Shown piece by piece: positions 63,955 through 64,000 of a DNA stretch of 64,000 nt. Below the pieces are notes generated by a model, which was given only the letters and a program-made list of their open reading frames with translations, had not been told where the DNA came from and did no database searches. Each line of letters begins with the position of its first letter. Within the stretch, counting starts at the first letter, position 1. A program made the translations under genes and the position numbers. Source of the DNA: Moorella sp. E308F (lineage in GTDB: Bacteria; Bacillota; DSM-521; Neomoorellales; Neomoorellaceae); contig NZ_BJKN01000001.1 in NCBI RefSeq assembly GCF_006538365.1, forward strand, positions 551,639-615,638. Reading direction: 5' to 3'.

Positions 63955-64000
63955 CTAATGCTCCCGGGGGAACATGGCCGGGAGGGCGCGCAGGAGGTCT
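63955..64000 (-). CDS. 3' end of a gene cut by the window edge
   Basis: Fourteen codons (DLLRALPAMFPREH) and a stop are visible on the minus strand, about 85 nt before the terminator at 63842-63869. The length is too short to assign a family. Confidence 0.35.
   Translation of the reverse strand, partial: DLLRALPAMFPREH

Overview
The window looks like chromosome of a spore-forming, flagellated, anaerobe-type Firmicute, most likely Moorella or a close relative. I infer this from the GC-rich sequence, the spoIID / spoIIQ-like / spoIIID / mbl block, the Bacillus-like order rpmE-DUF1385-prfA-prmC-ywlC-mntP-ywlE-rpiB-ywlG-glyA, and a complete ten-gene atp operon (atpZ-I-B-E-F-H-A-G-D-C) followed by ywmB and murA. 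No database search was possible, so the genus is an inference. TTG and GTG starts are common and decide several gene starts here. No rRNA, tRNA or CRISPR array was seen.

Layout. 1-34 kb is an accessory, envelope-centred region. It holds large secreted stalk-type surface proteins (1-1442, 10571-11635, 19379-21844, 33328-33954), a MacAB-like ABC exporter (2067-5541), a divergent pair of small exported proteins (5781-7341), an isolated fliD with a frameshifted flaG, an IS66 remnant beside a hairpin-rich non-coding stretch, and three ECF sigma / zinc-finger anti-sigma pairs. It also holds a stalk - TolC-like - adaptor - RND cluster (21844 down to 13570) and a frameshifted Rpn-type nuclease gene. 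A cell-wall cluster closes it: an SLH-anchored subtilase, a TagA-type glycosyltransferase and an LCP ligase. 34-39.6 kb carries a small ORF and a TetR-controlled RND efflux operon. 39.7-64 kb is conserved housekeeping: Mbl, sporulation genes, MurA, ATP synthase, UDP-GlcNAc 2-epimerase, nucleotide enzymes, glyA, translation and wall genes, all on the minus strand.

How the parts connect. Sequence motifs suggest two control circuits over the envelope genes. Sigma copies 1 and 2 are each preceded by an ECF-type promoter GGAACTT-N16-(G/A)TCTAA, and the same motif with the same spacing stands upstream of the stalk gene at 1442. The third sigma and its anti-sigma each carry a different motif, GAAACTT-N15-GTGTTW. 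Separately, three genes (6428-, 6784+, 11635-) carry arrays of 11-bp direct repeats of a TTTWAG/TTTCAG core next to a -10 box, the usual layout of an OmpR/PhoB-type response-regulator site. Sigma copies 1 and 2 share about 989 bp of apparently identical sequence inside otherwise diverged genes, in direct orientation 13,996 bp apart. That points to gene conversion and to a possible excisable 14-kb segment carrying the TolC-like/RND system.

Other unexplained structure includes a 97-bp palindromic element that supplies the last codons of two unrelated genes (56.0 and 57.2 kb), a shared terminator hairpin at three loci, and three genes broken by single-base shifts at or near homopolymer runs.
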